Notes: generated from the sequence alone by a model not told the origin. A stretch of 64,000 bases of DNA from Planctomycetota bacterium (GCA_016191165.1 JACPPF010000115.1:1-64000), one strand, 5' to 3'; shown: positions 39,908 through 49,548, counted from the first letter of the stretch. Program-made: numbers and translations.

Positions 39908-42309
39908 TCATCAGCGTCGTGGGCCAACTTGTCGTGACCCCGGCGCCCTTGACCGTGACGGTGGACGCCAACCCGAGCACCACGACGGTTGATGCTTTCA
40001 CGAAGATCTACGGCGCCGCCAATCCGACTTTTGGCGTGCGTTATGACGGATTCGTGCTGGGACAGGATGCGACCGTGCTGGGCGGCACGCTCTCCTTGTT
40101 TACCAGTGCGGACGGGTCAAGCGGCGTCGGCGCCTATGGTGTCAGCGCCGTGGGCTTAACGTCCGTCAACTACACCATCGCCTTTGTGGACGGTTCCCTC
40201 ACCATCACGCCCGCGTCCTTGACGATCACCGCCGACGACAAGACCAAGGTCGCCGGCCAAATCAATCCGCCGCTCACCGCCAGCTACAGCGGTTTCGTCA
40301 ATGGCGATGATTCGACCAGCCTCCTGACGCAACCCACGCTGACCACGACCGCGGTGACCGGCAGCCCCGCCGGGACTTACCCCATCACCGTTTCGGGCGC
40401 CGCCAGCGCCAACTACACGATCTCGTATGTCCAGGGCACGATGACCGTGACCTCGGCCGGCAGCAACTCCGCGCCGGTATTCACGAGCCTGGTTTCCAGC
40501 ACGCCCAATCTCGACGCGGCTTCGGCGAATGGTGACGTGACCGTGACCGCGACATTCACCGATGCCGACGCCGCCGACCTGCACCATGCGACGATTGCCT
40601 GGGGCGACGGCTCGCAGACCACCCTCGCGGAAAGCGACATAAACCAGACAACCCGCGCCTTCCAGCAAACGCATCAATACACCAGCGGCGGCACATTCAC
40701 CGTGACCGTGACGCTCTACGACAATCAAGGCGGCGTCGCCGCCCAGAGCACCTTCGCCCATGTCGCCGGCGTCGGGCTGCATGACGGCGTGTTGCAACTT
40801 TTCGGCACCGCCAATCGCGACCTGTTGCTCGTGAATCGCCGCGACGGTTTGCTTGTCGTTCACACCCTGCTGGGCGCGCCAGGTGACGGCAGCGGGGACG
40901 ACGACGACGAACACGAGGACGACGGCGACTCCAGCTCCTGGTTCCAGGGCGCCGTCCAGACCACCTTCAACCTCGCCGACGTGAATTCCATCTTCGTCCA
41001 CGCCGGCGCGGGCAACGATCGCGTCTACCTCGGTCGGAGCGTCGAAACTCCTAGCACCATCGACGGCGGGGCAGGCAACGACTGGATTCACGCCGGCTCC
41101 GGCGACGATCTTGTCACCGACCTCCTCGGCGACAACCGCATCCACGCAGGCCAGGGCAACGACACCGTTCTCCTTGGCGACGGGGGCAACCGCGTCTGGA
41201 CCGACGGCGGCGACGACTTCATCTCGGCAGGAAACGGACAAAACCAGATTCGCGCCGGCCAGGGCGCCAACACCATCCTCCTTGGCCAGGGCGATAACCG
41301 CGTCTGGGCCGCCGACGGCGACGACTTCATTTCCGCCGGCAACGGCGCGAACACCATTCACGCAGGCAAGGGCAACAACCAGATCACGCTCGGCAACGGC
41401 GATAACCGCATCTGGACCGGTGGTGGCGACGACTGGATCGTCGTTGGCAACGGCGCCAACTACATCCACGCCGGCAGAGGCAGCAACTCCATCACCGCCG
41501 GCAATGGCGACAACCGCATCTGGACCCAGGGCGTCAACCTGGATCTCTTCGACGACGAAGACAACGACGACTGCGATGCCAACGGCGAAATCCCCGACAC
41601 GTCCGGAAACGCAGGCTTCAACGTCGTCGTCGTCGGCAACGGCAACAATAAAATCCATGCCAACGGCCTGGGCGTGCGCGTCACCACCGGCAACGGCAAT
41701 AACAAGATCTACACCGGCGAGGGCAACGACACCATCATCACCGGATCGGGGAACGACAAAATCGTCTCTCACGCCGGCATCGACCTCATTACCTCCGGCG
41801 CCGGCAACGACCACATCGACGCCGGCGCGGGCAACGACCTCGTCCGCGCCGGCGCGGGCAACGACAACATCTCGGGCGGACAGGGCGACGACATCCTCAT
41901 CGGCGGCGACGGCGACGACGTCATCACCGGCGATCAAGGCCGCGACCTCATCATCGGCGGCTTCGGCGCCGACAAGCTCATCGGCAACGCCGACGAGGAC
42001 ATCCTCATCGCCGGCACGACCTCCTATGACGGCGACAACGTCGCTCTCGCAGGCATCATGAATATCTGGACCGGCGCCGCCAGTTACGCCGATCGCCTGG
42101 CCAGTCTCACCAGTGCCAGCGCCCTCTATCACTTGATCGGCGATGACGGCGCCTCGCAGACCGTCTTCAACGACAACGACGTGGACAAGCTCACTGGCAG
42201 CCAGGAGCGCGACTGGTTCTTCGGCAACAAGGTCGCCGACAACGGCGGCGCCCTCGACAAGGTCACCGATCAGGCCAGTAACGAAATCTGGAATGACACC
42301 GACTTCTAG
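39676..42309 (+). CDS. C-terminal part of the giant protein: MBG domains, PKD-like domain and RTX tail
   Basis: This frame holds three MBG-type domains (for example TKVYGSANPSFFVRYDGF), a PKD-like domain (TIAWGDGSQTTLAES), an acidic linker (GDDDDEHEDDGDSSSW), and a long run of calcium-binding nonapeptides (GAGNDHIDAGAGNDLVRAG) ending with DWFFGNK and a short acidic tail, a common end of planctomycete giant proteins. Sensible coding extends upstream without a start codon to about 39472 (reading DASVTLTTDAFSGDDLTATY, a YDG domain), so this is the continuation of the preceding frame rather than an independent gene. 39676 is only the first possible (TTG) start. The TPR gene follows 33 bases downstream. 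Confidence 0.8.
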   Translation: MYITPDADPNTPADDPFTKVYGSANPSFFVRYDGFVGGEDASVLAGTLFINSSATQFSEVGNTYAVEASGQTAANYLIISVVGQLVVTPAPLTVTVDANPSTTTVDAFTKIYGAANPTFGVRYDGFVLGQDATVLGGTLSLFTSADGSSGVGAYGVSAVGLTSVNYTIAFVDGSLTITPASLTITADDKTKVAGQINPPLTASYSGFVNGDDSTSLLTQPTLTTTAVTGSPAGTYPITVSGAASANYTISYVQGTMTVTSAGSNSAPVFTSLVSSTPNLDAASANGDVTVTATFTDADAADLHHATIAWGDGSQTTLAESDINQTTRAFQQTHQYTSGGTFTVTVTLYDNQGGVAAQSTFAHVAGVGLHDGVLQLFGTANRDLLLVNRRDGLLVVHTLLGAPGDGSGDDDDEHEDDGDSSSWFQGAVQTTFNLADVNSIFVHAGAGNDRVYLGRSVETPSTIDGGAGNDWIHAGSGDDLVTDLLGDNRIHAGQGNDTVLLGDGGNRVWTDGGDDFISAGNGQNQIRAGQGANTILLGQGDNRVWAADGDDFISAGNGANTIHAGKGNNQITLGNGDNRIWTGGGDDWIVVGNGANYIHAGRGSNSITAGNGDNRIWTQGVNLDLFDDEDNDDCDANGEIPDTSGNAGFNVVVVGNGNNKIHANGLGVRVTTGNGNNKIYTGEGNDTIITGSGNDKIVSHAGIDLITSGAGNDHIDAGAGNDLVRAGAGNDNISGGQGDDILIGGDGDDVITGDQGRDLIIGGFGADKLIGNADEDILIAGTTSYDGDNVALAGIMNIWTGAASYADRLASLTSASALYHLIGDDGASQTVFNDNDVDKLTGSQERDWFFGNKVADNGGALDKVTDQASNEIWNDTDF

Positions 42310-42342
42310 CCCCCATGAACCGCGCGGCGCCGAGGATATCGC

Positions 42343-43722
42343 ATGAGCCGATCTTGTGCGATCTGTGGCAAGCCGATCGTGCGGCCCAATGCCGAATGGC
42401 TCGCGGGCGCCCTGTGCCCCGGCTGCGATGCCGCGGCACACGTTCGGCGCGGCGTCTGGCTGAGCCGGCAGGGAGATCACCGCCGCGCGGTTGCTGCGTT
42501 CGATGAGGCGCTGCGTCTTTTCCCGCGCGATGCCCGCACGCGCAACAATCGCGGCTACTGCCTGGCTGCTTTGCGGCGTTACGACGAAGCCTTGGTGGAG
42601 TTCGACCGGGCCATCGCGCTCGATCCCCAATTTGCCGCCGCTTTCAACAATCGCGGCCTGGTCTACATGGCCCGCGCCGCCTATCCCGAGGCGATTCTTG
42701 AATTCGACGTGGCCCTGCGACTCGATCCGAAGATGACCCTGGCCTGGAACAACCGCGGGTTTTCCCGCGCCGCCAGCGGCCTTTACGATGAGGCGCTCGC
42801 CGATCTCAACCGCGCCCTGGAGCTTTCAGGCGACCTGGCCAATGCCCTGCACAACCGCGGCTATGTCCATACCGTGCGCGCCGATTTCGATCTCGCACTC
42901 AAGGATTATGACGCCGAGATTCGCCTGAAACCTGAGCGACCCTATGCCTATTACAATCGCGGGTTCGTTCAGACGATTCTCGGCGAATTCGAATTCGCCC
43001 TGGCCGACTTCGAGCGCGCCCTCGCCAGAAAGCCAGGCTTTGCCGAGGCTCATTTCAACCGCGGCGAAATCCACCTGGCCCGCGGAACATTTGAGGAAGC
43101 CGTGGCGGAGTTCGGCGCAGCCGTGCGCCACGCGCCTGGGTTTGCCCTGGCCTATTCTCATCGCGGCGAGACGTTTCAGCTGTTGGGTCAATTTGAACGC
43201 GCGGTCGCGGATTACTCCGAAGTGATCCGCCTTGGCCATTTTCTCACCAGTGCCCATTGCAAGCGCGGGCTGGCCTATCTGGCGCTCGGCGCCCACGACC
43301 TGGCGGTTGCCGACTTCAACGAGGCCATCCGCCTCGACCCGAAGTTCCTGGGCGCCTATCACGGCCGCGGGCTTGCTCATCGGGCGCGTGACGACTATGA
43401 CCGGGCCGTCGTCGATCACATCGAGGCCATTCGCCTGTGCCCCCACAGCGCCGAGGCCTATCAAAACTTCGCGAGCTTCTGGGCCACCTGTCCCGATCCC
43501 GCCCGGCGCGACGGCAACGTCGCCGTGGAATTGGCCGTGCGCGCCTGCGAATTGTCCCTCTGGCAAGACTGGCAGTGCCTGGCCACCCTCGGCGCGGCTC
43601 ACGGGGAGAATGGCAACACGCCCGACGCGATCCGCTTCACCGAGCAGGCGCTGGGACTGGCGCCGGCCCTCAAGAAACCGGGCCTGGAACAGACGCTCTT
43701 TGAATTGCGCTCGAGAAACTGA
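42343..43722 (+). CDS. Zinc-ribbon TPR repeat protein
   Basis: A 459-residue cytoplasmic-type protein. Residues 1-30 carry two Cys pairs (CAIC and CPGC), a small zinc ribbon. From about residue 32 there are ten to eleven tandem TPRs, for example NNRGYCLAALRRYDEALVEF. The ATG at 42343 has GAGGAT at a spacing of eight. It lies 33 bases behind the giant gene on the same strand, so cotranscription is likely. No enzymatic domain was seen; a scaffold or chaperone role for its neighbour is only inference. Confidence 0.8.
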   Translation: MSRSCAICGKPIVRPNAEWLAGALCPGCDAAAHVRRGVWLSRQGDHRRAVAAFDEALRLFPRDARTRNNRGYCLAALRRYDEALVEFDRAIALDPQFAAAFNNRGLVYMARAAYPEAILEFDVALRLDPKMTLAWNNRGFSRAASGLYDEALADLNRALELSGDLANALHNRGYVHTVRADFDLALKDYDAEIRLKPERPYAYYNRGFVQTILGEFEFALADFERALARKPGFAEAHFNRGEIHLARGTFEEAVAEFGAAVRHAPGFALAYSHRGETFQLLGQFERAVADYSEVIRLGHFLTSAHCKRGLAYLALGAHDLAVADFNEAIRLDPKFLGAYHGRGLAHRARDDYDRAVVDHIEAIRLCPHSAEAYQNFASFWATCPDPARRDGNVAVELAVRACELSLWQDWQCLATLGAAHGENGNTPDAIRFTEQALGLAPALKKPGLEQTLFELRSRN

Positions 43723-43796
43723 AGGCGAACGGCACGGCACGGAGCATTCCGTGGCCACGACCAAATGGCCAGCGGAAAGCAAGAAAACTCAATTTT

Positions 43797-43825
43797 TTGC
43801 TTGACCTTTTACTTTAGGATATTAT
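43797..43825 (+). promoter_or_regulatory. Sigma70-like promoter candidate
   Basis: TTGCTT (43797-43802) and TATTAT (43820-43825) are 17 bases apart in a locally AT-rich patch unlike its surroundings, about 50 bases before the start at 43878. Planctomycete promoter consensus is not well defined, so this is tentative. Confidence 0.35.
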
Positions 43826-43877
43826 CTTCTAGGGATTGCAGCTGGCGACACGGAAGTTGCGCGTAAAAGGATTTCCG

Positions 43878-44633
43878 ATGACGCACCCTCAACGCTTCCT
43901 GACCCCCATCCTGGCCCAACCCAACGACGACGAGCCCCGGCTCGCCTATGCCAACTGGCTCGACGCCTGCGGCAATCCGCTGGGCGAATTCATTCGCCTG
44001 CAATGCCCGTCGGCGTTCGGGCGGGACGAACGGCCCAGGCTAATGCGCGAACGCCGGGCGCAGGAATTACTTGCTGAGCATCGCGCCGGCTGGGCCAAGA
44101 CCCTGGCGGGGCGGGTGCGCTGGTGCAGCTTCCACCGCGGGTTCGTCGAGGAAATCGCGCTGACCGACAAGCAATGGGCTCAGCATGCCCCCGAACTGTT
44201 CCGCCACGCGCCGGTGCAAGACGTGCATCTACATTGGCTCGGCGCCCGCCTTGACAAGCTACCCGCCGTCCCGACCGGCAGCCCAACCATCTTTCTCGAC
44301 CTCTCCTCCCAGCGCCTCGGCAATCGCAATCTGGCTGACCTTGCCGAATCGGAATTGCTGCTGCAAACCCACGGTCTGAATCTGGCCAGCAACAACGTGA
44401 ATGACGACGGGCTGCAAGCCCTCTACGATTCTCCGCACCTGGACAGGTTGCGCGAACTCTATCTCGCGGACAACCCGATCACCGACGACGGCATACGCGG
44501 TTTCGTCCTCTCGCCAATCGTCGAACGGCTGGATGTTCTCGACGTGCGCTTCACCCACATCAGTCCGGAAGGAATCGACGTGCTGCGCCGCATCCTGGGC
44601 AGGAAGTTGTTGTTTGGGAATTCGTTTGCGTGA
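43878..44633 (+). CDS. TIGR02996-type protein with leucine-rich repeats
   Basis: A 251-residue protein. Residues 1-45 (MTHPQRFLTPILAQPNDDE, then PRLAYANWLDACGNPLGEFI) match the repeat-companion domain TIGR02996, which is largely restricted to Gemmata-type planctomycetes. From about 125 to 245 it has three to four leucine-rich repeats, for example LRELYLADNPITDDGIRGF. The start is the ATG at 43878 with AAAAGGA at a suitable distance; an earlier TTG at 43836 would add 14 residues before the domain. Function unknown; LRRs suggest protein binding. Convergent with the next gene. Confidence 0.85.
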   Translation: MTHPQRFLTPILAQPNDDEPRLAYANWLDACGNPLGEFIRLQCPSAFGRDERPRLMRERRAQELLAEHRAGWAKTLAGRVRWCSFHRGFVEEIALTDKQWAQHAPELFRHAPVQDVHLHWLGARLDKLPAVPTGSPTIFLDLSSQRLGNRNLADLAESELLLQTHGLNLASNNVNDDGLQALYDSPHLDRLRELYLADNPITDDGIRGFVLSPIVERLDVLDVRFTHISPEGIDVLRRILGRKLLFGNSFA

Positions 44634-44677
44634 AACGATGAAAAGTCGCGCTGGCGCGAACGCTAGACCGACGTGGC

Positions 44678-45520
44678 TTAACGTGTCGCCACCACATTGG
44701 TCAGCCGCCCGATGCCCGCGATATCGATGTGCACGACGTCGCCCGCGGCGAGGGTGAAGTCGTCCGGGGGAACGACGCCGGTGCCAGTCAGCAGGATGAC
44801 GCCGTCCGGGAAGCTCGTTTCTTTGCCGAGCCAATCGAGCAACTCTTCGAACGTGCGTTTCATCGACGAGACCCTGGTCGAGCCATCGAAGGCGGGTTTG
44901 CCGGCGCGTTCGATGAGAAGGCGGATGGTCGTTTCGTCCGGTTTGGGCATCGCGTCCACCAGGGTGATGCACGGGCCGACGGCGCAGGCCCGGTCGTAGA
45001 ATTTCGCCTGCGGCAAATAGAGTGGATTCTCGCCCTCGATGTCGCGCGAGCTCATGTCATTGCCGATGGTGAAACCGACGAGCTTGAGTCGTGGAGAAAT
45101 GACGAGAGCCAGCTCGGGTTCGGGGACATTCCACTTGCTGTCGCGGCGGATATGCACGGGTTCCCCGGGCCCGCTGGCGCGCCAGGCCGGGGATTTGAAG
45201 AATAGCTCGGGGCGCGGCGCCGAGTAGACCAGATCGTAAAAGCGCGCCGCTCCCGCCGATTCGCGCTCGCGCGCTTCCTGGCTGCGCTTGTAGGTCACAC
45301 CGGCGGCCCAGATCTCCTGGCGCTCGACCGGCGCCAGCCATTTCACAGCATCGAGCGGAATCGTAGTCGCGCCGGCGCCGGCCTTGCGAATCGCGTCGGC
45401 CGGTGCGTCGGCGTGCAGCAACTCCGCCAGCTTCACCGACGGCAGGATTCGCGCCTGCTCTCCGTCGAGCCAGCACACGACCTTTTCGCCCGACACCAGT
45501 TGCACGTTGCCGATGCGCAT
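44678..45520 (-). CDS. Fumarylacetoacetate hydrolase family protein
   Basis: A 280-residue FAH-superfamily enzyme, a group that cleaves or hydrates 2-oxo acids or acylpyruvates with a divalent metal. The core motif NVPEPELALVISP supplies Glu134 and Glu136, and GFTIGNDMSSRDIEGENPLY supplies the Asp155 region; LLTGTGVVPPDDFTLAAGD is the family C-terminal signature. The exact substrate cannot be told. The start at ATG 45520 has GGGAG eight bases upstream; an open frame 23 codons longer lacks a site. It is divergent from the CAP-domain gene, with a palindromic repeat between them, and no catabolic neighbours are present. Confidence 0.88.
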   Translation of the reverse strand: MRIGNVQLVSGEKVVCWLDGEQARILPSVKLAELLHADAPADAIRKAGAGATTIPLDAVKWLAPVERQEIWAAGVTYKRSQEARERESAGAARFYDLVYSAPRPELFFKSPAWRASGPGEPVHIRRDSKWNVPEPELALVISPRLKLVGFTIGNDMSSRDIEGENPLYLPQAKFYDRACAVGPCITLVDAMPKPDETTIRLLIERAGKPAFDGSTRVSSMKRTFEELLDWLGKETSFPDGVILLTGTGVVPPDDFTLAAGDVVHIDIAGIGRLTNVVATR

Positions 45521-45592
45521 GAAAATACTCCCGTTGAAATCCCAGGTTTGCATGTTTTTGGTTTTGTCAGTATATTCGAGGCAATGCACCGT

Positions 45593-45655
45593 GTTTAGCC
45601 GCCAGTGGCGCCGGTCGCGGCCTGGCGTTCGTATGGCGCCGCGCGAACGCTAAAC
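45593..45655. repeat. Imperfect palindromic intergenic repeat
   Basis: Ends GTTTAGC (45593) and GCTAAAC (45649-45655) frame a GC-rich core containing GTATGGCGCCGCGCGAACG. A related core, GTATGGCGCCGCGCAAGCGA, occurs at about 58509-58528, so this belongs to a dispersed family. It fills the space between the divergent FAH and CAP-domain genes. Confidence 0.5.
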
Positions 45656-45684
45656 CGCCCGGGGCCGAACGACATCGAATCACC

Positions 45685-48591
45685 ATGCCTCAGTTCAACT
45701 GCCCTTTTTGTGCCAAGCCATTCACCGCGCCCGCCGGGGCGTCGGCGCTGCGCGTGCGTTGCCCGCACTGTCGGCAAACCGTCGAGATTCCCGCCGCCGC
45801 GGCTGCACGCTGGTTCGTGGCTCGCAACAAGAAAAAGTTTGGCCCCTACACGCTGCCGCAACTTCAGGAACTGGTCGCGCGCGGGCAGCTTCGGCCGCAG
45901 GACATGGTGCTGCGCGAAGGCGACCGGCAATGGGTCCGCGCCGAGACGTTGCATGAGCTCTACGCGAAAACACCTTCGCCCCTGGCCCATACAAACGGTG
46001 AACTGACCAGCACGACGCCCGGCGGCTTGCCCAGACGGGCGCCGCGAAAGTTCCCCTGGCTGTTTGCCGGCGTCGGCGGCGCCGGCCTATGCGTTCTCCT
46101 CGCGGCTTGCCTGATCGCTGGCTACTTCATGCTCCCCGAACGCGATCCGGCGGATCCGAAGCCGGGCGATCGCGCTGCCGAAATCAAGAAGAAAAAAAAC
46201 CCTTCGCCTGCGGTCAAGCCTGACGATACGCCGAAAAAAGATACCTCCAAGAAGAAGCCTCCACAAAAAAAGCCGGTCGAGACGCTCGGCCCGGAGACGC
46301 CGGCGCAGTTTGTTGAACAACTCAATCAACTTCGCAAGTCGGCGGGCCTGGGCATGGTTGTGCTCGATGCCGACCTGAGCCGGGAATGTCAGGCGCATGC
46401 GAAATACCTGGGCGCGAATATCGATCCCAACACGGCGGACGTGAAAAACGTGGCCGTGCAGGATCCGCAAAAGCCCGAATTCAGCGAGGAGGGGGCTCGC
46501 GCCGCCCGGCAGGCGCTGATTTCCCTGCAAACGCCCCAGGCGGCGCTGCGCTGGTGGATGAGCCGACGCGCCGGGCGCACCGCCCTTTTGAATCCCGAAT
46601 TGCATAGCCTCGGAGTCGGTTTCGTGAAGGAGCGCGGCACCGGGTACTGTGTCGTCGATGTGGCGCGCGGGCGCGGCGACGCGATCACCGTCTATCCCGG
46701 ACCGAATCAGCGGGACATCCCGATCTCCTTCAGCGGCGGACCGGAAGTGCCCGACGCCAAGGCGGCCGGTGGATTCCCCATCACGGTTTCCTTTCCGCGC
46801 ACCAAGCAGGTGACCGCCGTTCAGATCGACGTGCGCGATCCCAGGGGCAAGCCCCTCGACGGCTGGACATGGACGCCGGACAAGGTCCCGCCCAAATCCA
46901 AGAAGAAGAATATGCTCGTCTTCGTCGCCAAGGGATTTTTTGAAAGTGATACCACCTATCAAGTGAAGGTATCGGCCCAGGTCGAGGGAAAGCCCTGGCG
47001 GCTGGACTGGTCGTTTACCACCGAGGACGATCGCGACAGCAAGGGCATCTGGGCCGCGAAGGCGCTGGCGAAGGTCAACACGTTCCGCGCTCGCGCCGGC
47101 CTGGAACCGGTCACGCTTGACGACACGCTCAGGCGGGATTGCCTGGCCCACGCACGCTACCTGGTCATCAACGAAGGGCATCCGTCACTGCAAGGTCTGA
47201 AAGCCCACGGCGAGGATCTCACGCTGCCGGGCGCCAGCAAGGAAGGGCACGTCGCCGGCAAGGCGTCCAACATCGCCATCGGCGACTACGAGCCGATTGA
47301 CGGTCTCGATTCGTGGATGGCCACGCTGTATCACCGTGTGCCGATTCTCGAACCGCGTTTGAAGAGCATCGGTTTCGCCTGCGCTCGTGGCCGACGGCAG
47401 GGCTGGGTGACGTTGCTCAACGTGAACGCCGGGCGCGAGAAGAAGCCAAGGCCTCGCGCGGTTTTCTATCCGGTTCCCGATCAAATCGGCGTGCCCTTGA
47501 GTTTTCCGAATGGGGGCGAGGAGCCGAACCCGATTCCCGCCGACAAGGACGGCCGGGCCGGTTACCCCATCACGGCGACGTTCACGCCAGCACAGCCGTT
47601 GGTCGGCGCGACAGGAAAGCTCACCAACGACCAGGGTGTGGAAATCCCGTGCTGGTTCTCCTCGCCCGAACTGCCAGCCAATGTTGGGTTCGCGAAATAC
47701 CAGGGTCAGACCGTGTGCCTGATTGCGAAAGATCCGCTTGCGCCGAGCAAGACCTATCACGTTCATTTACAAGGCAAGCTGGACGGGAAGGCGTGGGAAA
47801 AGAAATGGAAATTCACCACGGCCGACGCGGGGCTCAGCGCCCAGATGGCGACGCGCGTCGTTCTCGATCGGCTCAACGACTGCCGGGTTCAGGCGGGTTT
47901 GAACGCCGTGGTCCTCGACGCGTCGCTCTCGCGCGGCTGTCAGTTGCACGCGGAATATCTGGTCAAGAACGCCGACGCGCTGATGAAAATGAACTCCTCG
48001 GTAAACACCGAAGACCCACAACTCCCCTGGTTCACTGCGGAAGGCCTTCGCTCGGCCCAGCAATCGTTCGTCTTCACCAACGCGCCGCGACCGGTGTTTC
48101 AGATCGACGACCTGATGGCGACGGGTTATAGCCGCAGCGTGTTGCTCGATCCGGCTTTGCAACGCATCGGCTACGGCTGCGCGCACGATATTGGCCGGGG
48201 TTGGCGGTGCGTACTGGACATCAACGGCGGCCGCGGCGACGGGCGGGTGCTCTATTACCCGGGAGCCGAGCAGCGCGACGTGCCCACGATCAGCCAGGAC
48301 AAGGTCCCCGAGGCCAAGGGCGCCGCCGGTTTTCCGATCACCGTCACCTTCCCACCCCGGGCGGGAATACGCAATCTCCAGGCCATTCTCGTGGACGAAG
48401 CCAAGGCGAATGTCGCGATCAAACTGATCGGCCCGGACGACGAGGCCCGCAAGAAGAACCCGCGCATCACGGTCGCGATTTATCCGCTTACACCCTTGCG
48501 AGCGAATCACACCTACACCGTCACCGCCAGCGCCATCGTCAACGCCACGGAATGGCGCGAGACCTGGCGGTTCACGACGGGGCAGCGGTGA
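45685..48591 (+). CDS. Zinc-ribbon/GYF/TM protein with three CAP domains
   Basis: 968 residues. Order: zinc ribbon with C6, C9, C26 and C29; a GYF_2-like domain at 43-95 (WFVARNKKKFGPYTLPQLQE); one membrane helix at about 124-150; a Lys/Pro-rich linker; then three CAP (SCP/PR1-like) domains near 205-340, 458-595 and 722-855, each followed by an Ig-like domain of about 100 residues ending W-x-x-x-W-x-F-T-T. Each CAP unit opens with a variant of LNQLRKSAGLGMVVLDADLS. The cytoplasmic N terminus and extracytoplasmic CAP array suggest a transmembrane link between an internal partner and the envelope. Ligands unknown. No clear ribosome site precedes the ATG. Confidence 0.85.
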   Translation: MPQFNCPFCAKPFTAPAGASALRVRCPHCRQTVEIPAAAAARWFVARNKKKFGPYTLPQLQELVARGQLRPQDMVLREGDRQWVRAETLHELYAKTPSPLAHTNGELTSTTPGGLPRRAPRKFPWLFAGVGGAGLCVLLAACLIAGYFMLPERDPADPKPGDRAAEIKKKKNPSPAVKPDDTPKKDTSKKKPPQKKPVETLGPETPAQFVEQLNQLRKSAGLGMVVLDADLSRECQAHAKYLGANIDPNTADVKNVAVQDPQKPEFSEEGARAARQALISLQTPQAALRWWMSRRAGRTALLNPELHSLGVGFVKERGTGYCVVDVARGRGDAITVYPGPNQRDIPISFSGGPEVPDAKAAGGFPITVSFPRTKQVTAVQIDVRDPRGKPLDGWTWTPDKVPPKSKKKNMLVFVAKGFFESDTTYQVKVSAQVEGKPWRLDWSFTTEDDRDSKGIWAAKALAKVNTFRARAGLEPVTLDDTLRRDCLAHARYLVINEGHPSLQGLKAHGEDLTLPGASKEGHVAGKASNIAIGDYEPIDGLDSWMATLYHRVPILEPRLKSIGFACARGRRQGWVTLLNVNAGREKKPRPRAVFYPVPDQIGVPLSFPNGGEEPNPIPADKDGRAGYPITATFTPAQPLVGATGKLTNDQGVEIPCWFSSPELPANVGFAKYQGQTVCLIAKDPLAPSKTYHVHLQGKLDGKAWEKKWKFTTADAGLSAQMATRVVLDRLNDCRVQAGLNAVVLDASLSRGCQLHAEYLVKNADALMKMNSSVNTEDPQLPWFTAEGLRSAQQSFVFTNAPRPVFQIDDLMATGYSRSVLLDPALQRIGYGCAHDIGRGWRCVLDINGGRGDGRVLYYPGAEQRDVPTISQDKVPEAKGAAGFPITVTFPPRAGIRNLQAILVDEAKANVAIKLIGPDDEARKKNPRITVAIYPLTPLRANHTYTVTASAIVNATEWRETWRFTTGQR

Positions 48592-48658
48592 GCGTTTGCT
48601 TGGGTTCGGGGCGTGGTATGGCCCGTTCCTGGAAATGCTCCAGGTCCCTGTTTCGGAT

Positions 48659-49066
48659 TCAGGGCAGGAACAGCCGTCCCGTCCCGCGGATGTTTTCCAG
48701 TTCCAAAAGATATCGCAGCAACCGATCGATCACGCGATGGCGGTATTCCGGATTGTTAGCCACGCCGCGAATGTTTGCGATCGTAAAAACCGGCAAGCTC
48801 GAGTCTTGGGAATTTGCTCGAATGGTGGCCGCGAGCGACTCAGGGCCGTCATCATTGCGATTGTCGGTCAAGAGCAAAATGCCGTCGTTTTGGCAGCGCC
48901 GCCAAATAACGGCGTCCGAGGCCGACGGATCGAGTCCGACGTCGGCAAAGGTGACCAGCCGCAAATTCAAATGATCCCAAAACTCGCGCCAGGGCGCCGC
49001 CTGCATGCAAGACGCCAACAGCGCGGCCTGACCCTGGATGTTGACGTCAGCCAGAAGCGTGATCAC
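48659..49066 (-). CDS. PIN-like toxin candidate (DUF5615-type)
   Basis: A 135-residue protein opening VITLLADVNIQGQAALL and holding FADVGLDPSASDAVIW and LLTDNRNDDGPESL. These acidic motifs match a PIN-like family often found beside DUF433 proteins; such pairs are regarded as putative RNase toxin-antitoxin modules. The start is GTG at 49066: GGAG lies seven bases upstream, and the codon is inside the end of the upstream antitoxin gene (20-base overlap), a typical coupled arrangement. A much longer open frame upstream (to 49420) is antisense-like and lacks coding character. Family members are sometimes misnamed ACP S-malonyltransferase. Confidence 0.75.
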   Translation of the reverse strand: MITLLADVNIQGQAALLASCMQAAPWREFWDHLNLRLVTFADVGLDPSASDAVIWRRCQNDGILLLTDNRNDDGPESLAATIRANSQDSSLPVFTIANIRGVANNPEYRHRVIDRLLRYLLELENIRGTGRLFLP

Positions 49067-49406
49067 CGATTCGCTCCGCGTGGTTTTTCTTATTCGCAAA
49101 CTCTTCCTTGAGAGCTGCCATTCTCTCGCCGCCGCGTCGAAGAATTTCCTCAACCTCCGGCGGGTTCTTGGCCTGCGCGCTCCGGATGCGAATGCGCCGG
49201 TCTTGTTCATCGAGTTCAGCCTGATGCTCTCGATAATAGGCATGAACGATCGCGATCTCCTCCGCGCTAAGCGTGGGAATCCACCGGATGATCTCGGCGC
49301 CGGACACTCCTTCTTGAAAATACGGCACCAAATCCTGCACGGTAATTCGACTGGTAGACAATTGTGGTCCGCGGCCGCGATCAACGATTTGAATCTTGTC
49401 TGACAT
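49047..49406 (-). CDS. DUF433-type antitoxin candidate
   Basis: A 119-residue protein with the DUF433 helix-turn-helix-like segment TVQDLVPYFQEGVSGAEIIR followed by WIPTLSAEEIAIVHAYYREH at about 30-65, and a charged, helical C-terminal part (LDEQDRRIRIRSAQ), probably the toxin-binding arm. The ATG at 49406 has GGAG eight bases upstream; an earlier ATG at 49433 lacks a site. It is the first gene of a two-gene unit with the PIN-like protein, and DUF433 proteins usually repress their own operon. Confidence 0.78.
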   Translation of the reverse strand: MSDKIQIVDRGRGPQLSTSRITVQDLVPYFQEGVSGAEIIRWIPTLSAEEIAIVHAYYREHQAELDEQDRRIRIRSAQAKNPPEVEEILRRGGERMAALKEEFANKKNHAERIGDHASG

Positions 49407-49548
49407 CTTGGCATCTCCAATACGACCTTCCATTTAATTTAACGATAACTCCGCAAGTAAGCAATTGATCTCGACGCAGGCTTGATTACAATTTGGGTCT
49501 ACCGATCGCGTCAGGCGTCCGATCCATCGTGGCCCAGGGAACCCCAAC

